Virus record (IMG/VR): IMGVR_UViG_3300047494_000112
Coordinates: 1-64,000 of that record
Origin: a virus
DNA length: 64,000 nucleotides
Strand: one strand, 5' to 3'
Shown here: piece after piece, positions 8,738 through 17,575 of the stretch
Layout of the letters: each line of letters begins with the position of its first letter
Position numbering within the stretch: the first letter of the stretch is position 1
The notes under the pieces: model-generated
Databases searched by the model: none
Told to the model about the DNA's origin: nothing
The model's input: the letters and a program-made list of their open reading frames with translations, nothing else
Program-made: the position numbers and the translations under genes

Positions 8738-10368
8738 GTCAGTGAAGCCCTGTTTGATACCTGCATATTTAATGAAATGGTACCCAACGAAAGAAATTGA
8801 TTAGGCGATACAATTTGATCGGTACTAGGTTGTTGTAGCTGAACATATTGGATATTGCCATTTGGATCACTGTTGATAATTGTTTCCACAATATCAGACA
8901 TATAGATACTGTAGCCTAGAAATCCTGCTCTAGGAGTAAACAAACTAGTTAGATTGGCAATAATTAAATTTTCTAAAGTGGATAACGGAATCTGGTCAGT
9001 GCAAAATATATTTGCAGTAATGTTAACAGGAATTTGTACAGTATTTAGCTGAATAAATTGAAGATTAGCTCCGGCATAAGTTGAAAGCCAAGAAGTAAAA
9101 GCTTGAAACTGTGCTTGAGACCAATTGCTGCCTGAGGAAGGTAAGATTGCAACCTGTACTACCATCATGTAGTTTAGATTATCTGGAGCAAAAGAAGCTT
9201 GGCCTTGAAAGTACGCATCTATTACACCTGAATAGTTTAAGGCAAAAGCGTTATAATCTGATAAGGTTGAAGGTCGAACTTTTGCCGAATAAGAACCAGG
9301 AGAAATTATTTTATACTCACTAGCCAAACGTTGGTTTGAACCGTTGTTTGATGAGGTACTAGCGGTGCCCATGATTGTTATATTTTGAGATCCACTACCT
9401 GAAAAAACTGTTGTGCTGTAATTGAACATGCTTCCTTGTAGATTCAGATTACCATTTGCACCTAAGGTTGTAGCATAGGTGACCACAATTTGAGCATTAA
9501 TAGGAGGGATTACTCCATAATTGCCATCACCAAATGTAATTGTAGCGTTCCCTGAAACGTCAGTAGATTGATAATAAACTGTATCTGCAGGCCCATATTC
9601 CCAAAGCCCTGTAGCATAAAATGTTGTATACTCTGTAGGAGAATAGTTTGGTTTATCTAAAACGCTGCTGTTAACATATACTGCAATATCTTGGTCAGAG
9701 ATTGTAAAGTCAGGTGAGGTTAAGCTAAATGTTTGTAGTGCCTGCCCATTGCTATAAAAAGTTGCCGTGTTAACAGTACCTTGATATAGAGTAGCTGAAG
9801 CTGTAGTAGAGCCTACTGGAAAGAGTATTTGATTTCTATTAAAGAAATTAATTCCGCCAACGTTAAATTGAGTGTAGGAATTAATTAAAACAGAATTTGA
9901 GTAAGTTGTGGATAAAGTAAAAGTTACTCCCATTGAAGCAGGTGAACACCTTGCAATTCTAACGCCTAATAATCTAGTAATTTCATAGATAGAACTTGGT
10001 AATTGGGCAAAATCTAACATGCTTTCTTGCAAGGCTCGTTCAACTGAGAATTGATTGTAAGCTTGAGCTGTTGCAATCATTTCAATTAAAGTTTGGCCTG
10101 TTGCAGCTTCAGCAGTATTTGTCCAAGCAGGATTAGGAGAATTGTTTAAAATGCTTTGAAGTTCTGCAACATTAGATTCATAGTCCGGTTGAATTGCTGT
10201 CAAAGGCAAAGCTGCTGTCGAATATAAAGCAACATAGGTAGATAATAGCCCTTGAATAATGTTGCTATCGATACTCCCTACAGGTAAACCTAATGCTCCT
10301 GGCAAATTTTGTACAAGGTACGCTGATAAGGCTGATACGGTACTTCTAATTGGCTGATCAGCCATCAT
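8734..10368 (-). CDS. Baseplate J / gp6-like wedge protein
   Basis: 544 residues with the layout of baseplate J-like proteins. There is a helical N-terminus with SVERALQESMLDFAQLPSSIYEITRLLGV, then beta-rich middle domains, the signature FGDGNYGVIPP followed by IVVTYATTLGANGN (residues ~275-305), and a C-terminal region YNAFALNYSGVIDAY...VQLQQ typical of these proteins. It forms part of the baseplate wedge that changes shape on tail contraction. It is followed by a repeat cassette and then the tail-protein-I-like gene, the usual J-I order apart from the insertion. The start is the first of two adjacent ATGs; the second has the better SD spacing. Confidence 0.88.
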   Translation of the reverse strand: MMADQPIRSTVSALSAYLVQNLPGALGLPVGSIDSNIIQGLLSTYVALYSTAALPLTAIQPDYESNVAELQSILNNSPNPAWTNTAEAATGQTLIEMIATAQAYNQFSVERALQESMLDFAQLPSSIYEITRLLGVRIARCSPASMGVTFTLSTTYSNSVLINSYTQFNVGGINFFNRNQILFPVGSTTASATLYQGTVNTATFYSNGQALQTFSLTSPDFTISDQDIAVYVNSSVLDKPNYSPTEYTTFYATGLWEYGPADTVYYQSTDVSGNATITFGDGNYGVIPPINAQIVVTYATTLGANGNLNLQGSMFNYSTTVFSGSGSQNITIMGTASTSSNNGSNQRLASEYKIISPGSYSAKVRPSTLSDYNAFALNYSGVIDAYFQGQASFAPDNLNYMMVVQVAILPSSGSNWSQAQFQAFTSWLSTYAGANLQFIQLNTVQIPVNITANIFCTDQIPLSTLENLIIANLTSLFTPRAGFLGYSIYMSDIVETIINSDPNGNIQYVQLQQPSTDQIVSPNQFLSLGTISLNMQVSNRASLT

Positions 10369-10856
10369 TTTTCTCCTAACTCTTTTAGTCTCTTTTTAGC
10401 TGCATCTCTGATACTACTATCTTCATCTTTTAGTAAAGCTTTTGCATAGTTAGCATTTCCATTCCTAGCTACTGCATGTCTTACATTCCAAATTGGATCT
10501 TTTACTAGCCTATCTCTATGAGAATCGTTTCCATGTGTAGCTACTGCATGTCTTACAATCCAATCTTTATCTTTTACTAGCTTGTCTCTATGAGAATCGT
10601 TTCCATTCCATGCTACTGCTGCTCTTACATGTCTATTTGGATCTGATACTAGCTTATCTCTGTGAGAGTCATTTCCACGCTCAGCTACTGCTTCTCTTAC
10701 ATACACATTTGGATCTGAAACTAGCTTGTCCCTATGAGAATCGTTTCCATGCTCAGCTACTGCTTCTCTTACATTCCAATCTGGATCTGAAACTAGCTTG
10801 TCTAAATGTTTAGGATGACCAATTTCAGCTAAAGCTTGGCGTTGGTTAGGTGTCAT
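10365..10856 (-). CDS. 24-residue-repeat cassette protein, 6 repeats
   Basis: 163 residues with cores DPDWN, DPNVY, DPNRH, DKDWI, DPIWN and C-cap core DEDSS. It shows the family N-cap (MTPNQRQALAEIGHPKHLDKL) and C-cap (GNANYAKALLKD...LKELGEK). It is wedged between the gp25-like and J-like baseplate genes with 4-nt overlaps at both ends. The final LGEK codons read TTAGGAGAAAAATGATG, so the SD and start of the J-like gene are built into this gene. No catalytic motif is visible. Confidence 0.88.
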   Translation of the reverse strand: MTPNQRQALAEIGHPKHLDKLVSDPDWNVREAVAEHGNDSHRDKLVSDPNVYVREAVAERGNDSHRDKLVSDPNRHVRAAVAWNGNDSHRDKLVKDKDWIVRHAVATHGNDSHRDRLVKDPIWNVRHAVARNGNANYAKALLKDEDSSIRDAAKKRLKELGEK

Positions 10857-11272
10857 TGTGAAGGACTCAAAGTAATATTACTAGTTTGAACTCCAGGTAG
10901 GCCCTCAACAGAGTACGAGAGGACAAAATAATAAGTACCGTTTGACATGTCAGCGTAAACGTTACTGTCAGCAACGGAAATAGTTACACCAGGAACAAAT
11001 TTTTGAACTGAAAAGAAAATGTCATGCAAAATTGTATAAGCGTTTTGCGTTGTAATATTATTGAAGAGAAGTTGAGGTACACCACTACCAAATTGCGGTT
11101 GAAAGGGTCGTTCTCCTGGACTTGTTAGAAGAACGTTTATAATCATGTCGTTGATAGCATTTACATTAGTTAGTTGTAGAGGTCCTGTATCTAAAGTATA
11201 ATTAGAGTTTAGATCAATTAGATAACTCTTATTAAAAACTTGATTAGTGATGACATTTAAGGTTTGACTCAT
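10853..11272 (-). CDS. Baseplate wedge protein, gp25/W-like
   Basis: 139 residues, the typical size of gp25-like proteins. It contains the family core: ND(M)IINVLLTSPGERPFQPQFGSGVPQLLF (residues ~40-70), where the LLTSPGERPF..FGSGV segment is diagnostic, followed by a helical and beta C-terminus. In contractile injection systems this small lysozyme-related protein joins the wedge to the sheath. It lies directly downstream of the spike gene and upstream of the J-like gene, the expected neighbourhood. Confidence 0.88.
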   Translation of the reverse strand: MSQTLNVITNQVFNKSYLIDLNSNYTLDTGPLQLTNVNAINDMIINVLLTSPGERPFQPQFGSGVPQLLFNNITTQNAYTILHDIFFSVQKFVPGVTISVADSNVYADMSNGTYYFVLSYSVEGLPGVQTSNITLSPSQ

Positions 11273-11274
11273 TT

Positions 11275-11919
11275 CTAATAATCCGTTTGACCAGAAAAGC
11301 TAGTGTTAGCGGGAGTTTCTCTAACTATAGGGGTTAAATTTGAAGCTGGATTAGAGCCTGTGTTTAAATTTATTTTTGTTCCTGTTAGATTAATTTTGCC
11401 ACTTGAATAAATGCTACAATCTCCAGTGGCATTTACATTTAACGATGAACTAGATACAATGTTGATTACGCCATTACTAAACTGAATATATGACCCATCA
11501 ACCATGTTATATGTCCATGTCTTGGACACTGTATCAACCTTAAAAAGATTACCAGCAGCATCAACCCATCCATATTGAGTAGGTGCAGTAAAATCTATTA
11601 GTTTACTAGACTGATCCATTGAACTACCAAGCCAATAAGTGTTCACAGCATCATTTTCAGGAAAATAGACAGCAACCTTACTACCATTTACAGGTACTCC
11701 AAAACCTCCTATGCCTGGGGCATTCCCTTGAAATAGATTTTGAATAGGTAAGGTCCAAGGCAAGACAGCATCTTGATAACCTTGATGAAGTAATCCAATA
11801 CGTACCTGCAAGCGTTGAATTCCCATTGGATCATTATTGTTAACAACATAGCCAAATAAAATTTGACCTGTTAAATTGTAAGACTGAGATTGATTATCTA
11901 ATCCATTCAAAATGGTCAT
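11275..11919 (-). CDS. Baseplate spike / gp5-like OB-fold protein
   Basis: 214 residues. Residues ~15-100 resemble the OB-fold of gp5/gpV/VgrG-type spikes: GQILFGYVVNNNDPMGIQRLQVRI, then LPWTLPIQN and VPVNGSKVAVYFPENDAVNTYWLGS. Residues ~150-195 are short beta repeats (INIVSSSSLNVNATGDCSIYSSGKINL) like the triple-stranded needle. No lysozyme domain is seen, so this is a spike rather than a lysozyme-fused gp5. It ends 3 nt before the gp25-like gene. Confidence 0.8.
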   Translation of the reverse strand: MTILNGLDNQSQSYNLTGQILFGYVVNNNDPMGIQRLQVRIGLLHQGYQDAVLPWTLPIQNLFQGNAPGIGGFGVPVNGSKVAVYFPENDAVNTYWLGSSMDQSSKLIDFTAPTQYGWVDAAGNLFKVDTVSKTWTYNMVDGSYIQFSNGVINIVSSSSLNVNATGDCSIYSSGKINLTGTKINLNTGSNPASNLTPIVRETPANTSFSGQTDY

Positions 11920-12554
11920 ACATTATGTCCTAACTCTTTTATTCTAACTCTTGCAGCAGTACTAACATATTTCTCTTTATCATTTAGCAAAGCTTTAGCA
12001 TGGTTAGTGTTTCCATACTTAGCTACTGCATATCTTACAGATGAATTTTTATCTTTTACTAGCTTATCTCTATGAGAGTCGTTTCCATGCTGAGCTACTA
12101 AATATTTTACATCTGGATCTTTATCTTTTACTAGCTTGTCTCTATGAGAATCGTTTCCATGCTCAGCTACTGCATATCTTACACCTACATGTGGATCTGA
12201 AATTAGCTTGTCTCTATGGGAATCATTTCCATGCTGAGCTACTGTATATCTTACAGAATAATCTGGATCTGAAATTAATTTGTCCCTTTGAGAGTCATTT
12301 CCAATTCTAGCTACTGCTTGTCTTACAGACGAATCTTTATCTTTTACTAGCTTGTCTCTATGAGAATCGTTTCCATGCTCAGCTACTGCATATCTTACAA
12401 TCCAATCTGGATCTGATATTAGCTTATCTCTATGGGAGTCGTTTCCATTCCTAGCTACTGCTTGTCTTACATTAAAATTTGAATCTGAAACTAGCTTATC
12501 TAAATGCTTAGGATGACCAATTTGAGCTAGAGCTTGGCGTTGGTTAGGTGTCAT
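11916..12554 (-). CDS. 24-residue-repeat cassette protein, 8 repeats
   Basis: 212 residues with cores DSNFN, DPDWI, DKDSS, DPDYS, DPHVG, DKDPD, DKNSS and C-cap core DKEKY. One unit has GNDSQRDKL instead of GNDSHRDKL. Positions 12136-12251 are identical to 49977-50092 in another cassette. It sits between the hub gene and the spike gene, overlapping each by 4 nt. The C-terminus is LGHNV rather than LGEK, but the codons still supply TTAGGA upstream of the spike ATG. Confidence 0.87.
   Translation of the reverse strand: MTPNQRQALAQIGHPKHLDKLVSDSNFNVRQAVARNGNDSHRDKLISDPDWIVRYAVAEHGNDSHRDKLVKDKDSSVRQAVARIGNDSQRDKLISDPDYSVRYTVAQHGNDSHRDKLISDPHVGVRYAVAEHGNDSHRDKLVKDKDPDVKYLVAQHGNDSHRDKLVKDKNSSVRYAVAKYGNTNHAKALLNDKEKYVSTAARVRIKELGHNV
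12136..12251. repeat. 116-nt perfect repeat, copy A
   Basis: Identical base for base to 49977-50092, about 38 kb away, within two different repeat-protein genes. Silent sites elsewhere in the family vary freely, so perfect identity over more than one 72-nt unit points to recent exchange or gene conversion. Confidence 0.85.
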
Positions 12555-13732
12555 GAGAGCAATCCTGAAACAGTATTAGCCGTAATTGGTCCATTATTAG
12601 TTAGTTCTAATTTCTCGTAATAGCGATTAGACCAATACACTCTACTTGTAGCTGTCACAATATAGGTCCCATTCACCAAAGAGTTTGTGTTATTTCCTTC
12701 AGTTGTAGAAGTAAAAGAAACAGTGTCAAATAACTTTAAACCTGACTTTTGGTATAACATTACGTAGACATTTTGAACGTAGGTACATTTTAATCTATGG
12801 TTTTGATGCCTAGCTTGAATATAATTATCATGCGAGTTACCGCAATCAGCTGCTGGAAGAGACATTTTTGAAACAGGCTTAATAGCACCGGAAACATTTG
12901 AATTAATGTCTAATTGATTAGTTGTCACTGTCGCATCTGTTGCTAAATATTTATTCTGATTAGGCCCTGATAGTGTTTGCTGTACAGTTCTTTGTCCATA
13001 GCCACCTAATGAATTAAATAGACCAGATCTATTAATTGCTCGATACTGCAACGCTACAAAGGTATTAGATTGAGTCTGTTGGTTAGAATTTGTTGAAGCA
13101 TTAGGTGCCCCAAAGTAAATGTATGCTACAGGAGGCTTGCTAAACAAAGGCACAATGTTGGCAAAATATAGGTTTTTTTGCTCATCTATACCCCAACTTT
13201 GTACTGAATTATTGTCTATATAGCTATGTTTTGAAACATATTCTGCAAACCCTGCCCAAGTTTTCTTGGCTGGAAGCCAAGTCATACTATCGTTTCCTGA
13301 AACATTTGTCACAAAATTAAAGCCATTTTGAGTGGCTATGTTCTTCATTACAGTGTTAGAGGTTCCAGTCAAGGTGGTATTAGGATTGCTACGGATAAAA
13401 GGAATACTATCTAATAGTCCTGTAATAGTATAAACCGTTTGATCTGAATGATTAGGCATATGAGATCTTTTAGGAGTTCCAAAAGCCCTAAACTGCACCT
13501 GAGTAGGATCATTTGTACTGGTATCATCCATAATAACGCCCAAAAGAGTACCATCTACAATAGGTAACGCTGTATTAATTACTGAGATAGGATCATTTAT
13601 CACTATCCTTAGTGAAGGTAAAGGCTGTTTAACATTTGTGGTGATAATGCACTGACAACCAGGCAAGGAAATAATTGGAAAATTAACTCCACTAATATAA
13701 AAATTTAATCTGCTTTGACCATCAATTTGCAT
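12551..13732 (-). CDS. Baseplate hub protein (gpD/gp27-like)
   Basis: 393 residues, beta-rich, immediately upstream of the spike gene, where phage hub proteins (gp27, gpD) normally lie. Visible features are an N-terminal beta region (LNFYISGVNFPIISLPGCQ), a middle segment KNIATQNGFNFVTNVSGNDSMTW...AGFAEYVSKHSYIDNNSVQSWGID, typical of hub domains in which a short motif-like helix precedes a trimer barrel, and a C-terminal beta region. No direct catalytic motif is seen. The assignment rests on order, size and general hub layout, so it is moderate. Confidence 0.6.
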   Translation of the reverse strand: MQIDGQSRLNFYISGVNFPIISLPGCQCIITTNVKQPLPSLRIVINDPISVINTALPIVDGTLLGVIMDDTSTNDPTQVQFRAFGTPKRSHMPNHSDQTVYTITGLLDSIPFIRSNPNTTLTGTSNTVMKNIATQNGFNFVTNVSGNDSMTWLPAKKTWAGFAEYVSKHSYIDNNSVQSWGIDEQKNLYFANIVPLFSKPPVAYIYFGAPNASTNSNQQTQSNTFVALQYRAINRSGLFNSLGGYGQRTVQQTLSGPNQNKYLATDATVTTNQLDINSNVSGAIKPVSKMSLPAADCGNSHDNYIQARHQNHRLKCTYVQNVYVMLYQKSGLKLFDTVSFTSTTEGNNTNSLVNGTYIVTATSRVYWSNRYYEKLELTNNGPITANTVSGLLS

Positions 13733-13733
13733 A

Positions 13734-14129
13734 TTAAAAACTTACTGTTGAAGGTGTAGGAGCATTGGTTTGAATGTTAGATTGATTTATAGCTGTTGCA
13801 GCATTAGGAATTAATACAATGTCACCATTGTTCATTTGTAAAGGATGAATGTACCCATTCATCATTGCAATCATCCACCAAGTAGATGTATTACCCGTAG
13901 CTTTAAAAGCTTGGGTTGTTAATTGCTGACCAGTAGAAAAAGTGTAATAAGCAGTAGGAGATAGAGAGTTTATAACTGATAGATAAGTTTTGCTTAAGAC
14001 ATCAGGTACTAATACCTGTTTGTTATTGGTCTCAATTTGAACGTAAGGAATAAAATTGCTACGCAGATATTGCGAATTTTCATTTGTACTTGAAGTAGAT
14101 AAAGTAACATTAGGATATCCGCCCGCCAT
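13734..14129 (-). CDS. LysM-like / gp53-type baseplate protein
   Basis: 131 residues. The second half has WWMIAMMNGYIHPLQMNNGDIVLIP (residues ~80-110), the pattern of small LysM-like tail proteins (gpX, gp53) in which a W..IA..NG..P...GD.L.IP core binds other baseplate parts or peptidoglycan. It lies between the tube-initiator-like gene and the hub gene. The start is ATG with AGGAATG-like sequence upstream. Confidence 0.65.
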   Translation of the reverse strand: MAGGYPNVTLSTSSTNENSQYLRSNFIPYVQIETNNKQVLVPDVLSKTYLSVINSLSPTAYYTFSTGQQLTTQAFKATGNTSTWWMIAMMNGYIHPLQMNNGDIVLIPNAATAINQSNIQTNAPTPSTVSF

Positions 14130-14141
14130 CTAAAACATTCC

Positions 14142-15071
14142 TTAAAAAGAGCCAGCTAATTTTGCAATATCAGAGCTAAACGAGGATAAAGCGTCATCCA
14201 CCTTAGATCCTGTTAGCCCAGTTAGTTTTGTTATAAAATCTCCATCAACTTGAGCTTGAGATTGTTTTTTGCCACCAAAAGCTGCAGCTAAATCTTGTTT
14301 AGCATACACTCGATTTGTTGATACTCTAACGTGTACTAAGGCTGAAATATAATCTCCTTTAGCAGTAGGTAAAGTATCAATTGTAGCAGAAACGTCTTGA
14401 ATTAACACATTTGTAAACAACCAATTTGAACCTATGGATAGATTAATGTTATAACCGCCACCTGGTCCATCACCTTGAATTAAGGTAGGACCAGGCGCTT
14501 TTAAAATACCTAAACCTCCCGCGCCCCCTAAAACATAGCTGGGTAAAGTTAGAGAAAGCAGGCTTTGAATATTACCTGAAACTTCAACAGCAGCGTCTTT
14601 TACAGCATTAAACTGCAGATTCAAATTGAAAGAGATAGGAGACGTATTGACCCAAAATAATTGTGAAAAGGCTGGAATCTGTCCTGATATTCCAGTCAAG
14701 GATCGAAGTGCAGTTAGAGAGTTTTGAGCAAAAGAAGATAAATTACCTGTGCCTAACAATGTTCCTAAATCAGAAGGCATCAGAGTATGCCAATCAGAAG
14801 TTGTTGAAATTTCAAATTGTTCAGGGAGAAACGCTGTAATAAATCCTGAATTTTTGTAACCTATCTTTGTTCCAGTTTCATCTTGTCCGGATAAAACAAC
14901 CAAGTATCCTGTAGGAGTAGTTCCTGCCGCACTAGCGTCTGAACCTGAAGCGTAAACAGGCAAAGGACCTTGAGGAGTAAAGAAATTATTTGCTGCTGAA
15001 GATAACGAATTACCTATTGATGTTGAAGCGTTACCTAAAGAATTTTCAACGGATGATAAAATATCTGGCAT
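14142..15071 (-). CDS. Baseplate / tube-initiator-like structural protein
   Basis: 309 residues. After an 80-residue Ser/Ala-rich start there is a beta-rich core: FITAFLPEQFEISTTSDWHTLMPSD, SQLFWVNTSPISFNLNLQF, APGPTLIQGDG and LFTNVLIQDVSATIDTLPTAKGDYISALVHVRVS. This alternation of a preferred-direction (PEQFE..W) segment, a lipid-like L-x-L strand and an ApGP..L segment is seen in the tail proteins that join tape measure, tube and hub (gp48/Pvc7-like). The gene follows the tape measure. The family assignment is an inference from pattern and position. Confidence 0.5.
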   Translation of the reverse strand: MPDILSSVENSLGNASTSIGNSLSSAANNFFTPQGPLPVYASGSDASAAGTTPTGYLVVLSGQDETGTKIGYKNSGFITAFLPEQFEISTTSDWHTLMPSDLGTLLGTGNLSSFAQNSLTALRSLTGISGQIPAFSQLFWVNTSPISFNLNLQFNAVKDAAVEVSGNIQSLLSLTLPSYVLGGAGGLGILKAPGPTLIQGDGPGGGYNINLSIGSNWLFTNVLIQDVSATIDTLPTAKGDYISALVHVRVSTNRVYAKQDLAAAFGGKKQSQAQVDGDFITKLTGLTGSKVDDALSSFSSDIAKLAGSF

Positions 15072-15076
15072 TTTGA

Positions 15077-17332
15077 TTATCCAAAAGCTACAGCAGAATT
15101 AGATGCTGTCATAGACGGATCATAGCCCATCCCCATGTGAATCTCATCAATAGAAGGCATCATTCCTGGTAAACCAGAGCCAACATTATTCATTGCTGTT
15201 TGATTTTTTGTAGTATTTGTACTGGGTGTAGATACAGGAGGAGTAGATACTACTGCCGAAGGTGTGGCTTTACTTCTATTATAAGCTATACTAGAATTTG
15301 CTAAACCTGTTGCAAAATCAGGCTGAGAATTTAAGCTTGAAGTCATATTAGCTTGAATTTGAGCCAAAGTTAGAGGTTGGCTAGTTCCTTCACTCTTGAA
15401 ATTATTATAAAATAAGCTTTGATTGCTTGCAGCAGCTTTAGGAAAAAGCTGAGCTCCAATAGAGTTTGGATTGGCGTTTAAATCTTGTATGAATTTTTCG
15501 CCTCCAGATTGCCCCATAAACCAGGTATCATACAAGTTTGTAGCTGTTGCATTTTTACCTAGTCTTTTCTTTTCATCAGAAAAATAAGCTGCAGCTAAAG
15601 CTGCTTGTTGTTTGGGGTCTTGCCAATTATAATTGGATAAAGTTATACCTAACTGTTTTCCATATTGAGAAATTAAGCCTATTGCTGTAGAATCAGTTAT
15701 TTGAAATAAGCCTTTTGCAGAAGTAGGTACACCATTGGCTCCAGCTTTGATATTTGGATTATAACCGCTTTCTTTTCCCGCAATCTTTGTCAATAAATCA
15801 GCAGTATTAGTGTCACCATTTGAAGCTGAACCAATCGCTTGAAAAGAAGAATAAGAGTTAGCACCTATATTTTGACCATTACCTATTGTTCCGCTAATAG
15901 CTGTAGCATCATTATCAGAAGGACCCATTGTTAAAAAAGACAAAGGCCCACCTACTGACGAACTTCCACCTGTCATGTATGCTGCTTGAATTATTTGAGG
16001 TGTATTTGAATTACTGGATTGGTCTGAAAAATTAGAGATAGAAGTAGCTTTATTTGAAAGAGGCTGAGTTCCATCACCTAAGATCAAATTGTTTACATAC
16101 AGTTTGTCTAAGATAATCTTTTTATTAGGTGTATAATCAGTATCTTTAATCATTGAATTAAGAATAGGCATATCTGGAGAAGGCATAGATCCAGCTGAAC
16201 CTACTGCAGGCAAATCTTTTCTTAAACCGTGATGTTTAATTAAGGCCATTGTAGAGGTGTCATTAATAGAACTAAAATTTGGAATTAAAGGTTTTCTAGT
16301 ACCACCAGTTCTCCAACCTGCCATGCCTGTAGGTAAATCTGACGCGGGTTGCATACCGCCTTCAGTATCAGCATAACCGATCAAACTTCCAACTATAGCT
16401 CCACCAACTGTTCCGTAAGGTCCTAATAAAGATCCTGCAGCAGCATCTTGAGCGGCTTGTCCTCCAACAGAAATGATTGAATTACCTAGCCTTTTTGGAT
16501 TATCAGCAGGTACACTTTCTAGCCGTAGTTTATTTGATACGCGACCCGCATTTTCACCTATTAACCCCATTCCTACAGCAGGCAACAAAAAAGGATCAGT
16601 TAAAAGACTCTTGGTGACATTTAAATCTCTAATGTGAGATAATACTGAAGAAGCTTTTTTTATAGCTCTACCTGCTGATCCTAATTCATCTCCCGGTCCA
16701 GAACCTATTGATTTAATGTCTGGTTTTGAAGCATGATCTACACCTGTAGGTTTATCTGATCCTGTAGGTTTATCTGAGCCCGGATTGTAGCCTTTGTCAG
16801 TATTTTGGCCACCTCTTCCTGAATGATTCTTAGAGGCATCACGATAATTTTTTGCATCATCATTTGCCGCTTTTTCTCTGGCAGCTTTATCTTTAGCCGC
16901 CTTATCGCGCGCCGCTTTATCTTTAGCTGCCTTATCAGCTGCAGCTTTTGCGGCAGCTGCTTTTGCGGCCGCTCCCATTAGGTCGCCAAGTAACCCACCT
17001 GATGAAAATAAACCTTTGCCGTTTTTATTTCCACCATTAGCTAAAAGATCGTAAATATCTTGAAGAATAGTATAGGTAGCCTTTTGCCATTTTTCAGTAA
17101 TAACAATGTGCTTTTTTTCTAAGGCAATATAATCAGTAAAGCCTGCTTGAAAAGCTACCACATTACCCATGCTATTGCTAGATGAATTGTTATTTATGGC
17201 TTTCAGTAAGGTAATTGTCTCTTTGCCAATTTGAGAATTTTGACGGTCACGGGTTTCTTGTTTTGCAAACTCGGTTCGCAAACTGGTCATTAAAGCTTGT
17301 CTAACTTGAAGAGCATCGGTAGTAGAAACCAT
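15077..17332 (-). CDS. Tape-measure-like tail protein with lytic transglycosylase domain
   Basis: 751 residues. Residues ~120-165 are an Ala/Lys/Asp helical run made of repeated AAKDKAA units. Residues ~245-330 include hydrophobic Gly/Ala segments (GTVGGAIVGSLIGY) as in tape measures. Residues ~510-620 are an SLT/goose-lysozyme-like domain: AGKESGYNP with the likely catalytic Glu, then SAKGLFQIT and later AALAAAYFSDEKKRLG. The enzyme domain would open peptidoglycan for the tube. It lies directly downstream of the tail-assembly chaperone pair, the normal place for a tape measure. Confidence 0.78.
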   Translation of the reverse strand: MVSTTDALQVRQALMTSLRTEFAKQETRDRQNSQIGKETITLLKAINNNSSSNSMGNVVAFQAGFTDYIALEKKHIVITEKWQKATYTILQDIYDLLANGGNKNGKGLFSSGGLLGDLMGAAAKAAAAKAAADKAAKDKAARDKAAKDKAAREKAANDDAKNYRDASKNHSGRGGQNTDKGYNPGSDKPTGSDKPTGVDHASKPDIKSIGSGPGDELGSAGRAIKKASSVLSHIRDLNVTKSLLTDPFLLPAVGMGLIGENAGRVSNKLRLESVPADNPKRLGNSIISVGGQAAQDAAAGSLLGPYGTVGGAIVGSLIGYADTEGGMQPASDLPTGMAGWRTGGTRKPLIPNFSSINDTSTMALIKHHGLRKDLPAVGSAGSMPSPDMPILNSMIKDTDYTPNKKIILDKLYVNNLILGDGTQPLSNKATSISNFSDQSSNSNTPQIIQAAYMTGGSSSVGGPLSFLTMGPSDNDATAISGTIGNGQNIGANSYSSFQAIGSASNGDTNTADLLTKIAGKESGYNPNIKAGANGVPTSAKGLFQITDSTAIGLISQYGKQLGITLSNYNWQDPKQQAALAAAYFSDEKKRLGKNATATNLYDTWFMGQSGGEKFIQDLNANPNSIGAQLFPKAAASNQSLFYNNFKSEGTSQPLTLAQIQANMTSSLNSQPDFATGLANSSIAYNRSKATPSAVVSTPPVSTPSTNTTKNQTAMNNVGSGLPGMMPSIDEIHMGMGYDPSMTASNSAVAFG

Positions 17333-17335
17333 CTA

Positions 17336-17575
17336 TTACTTCATTCCATTAAGAGCGGCAGCTAAAGCTGCTCCACGTAAAGGCTGTTTTTTGCCAGAAT
17401 TAGCCTGTACATTTTGCCTGTTATTTGCTTTAATTCTATCCAGGTTGAAAAGATCAGAAAAATAAAGAAACATTGCAGAGTTATTGTAAATAAAATCAGG
17501 AATATTTTGCATACCTACACTTAACGAGTAAACTCTATTGAGTATATCTTGCTCAGAAAAGATCGGGAAAGAAAT
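17336..17575 (-). CDS. Downstream frame of a candidate frameshifted tail-assembly chaperone
   Basis: This frame opens after a TAG at 17576-17578 and runs to a TAA at 17336. It encodes about 79 residues (EQDILNRVYSLSVGMQN..., ending RGAALAAALNGMK). The first ATG is at 17512 (58 residues) but has no good SD. It is +1 relative to the upstream chaperone frame and overlaps its last eight codons, TTC TTT CCC GAT CTT TTC TGA. In many tailed phages the gene just before the tape measure is extended by programmed frameshifting. Translation as a fusion is inference. Confidence 0.5.
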   Translation of the reverse strand: MSFPIFSEQDILNRVYSLSVGMQNIPDFIYNNSAMFLYFSDLFNLDRIKANNRQNVQANSGKKQPLRGAALAAALNGMK

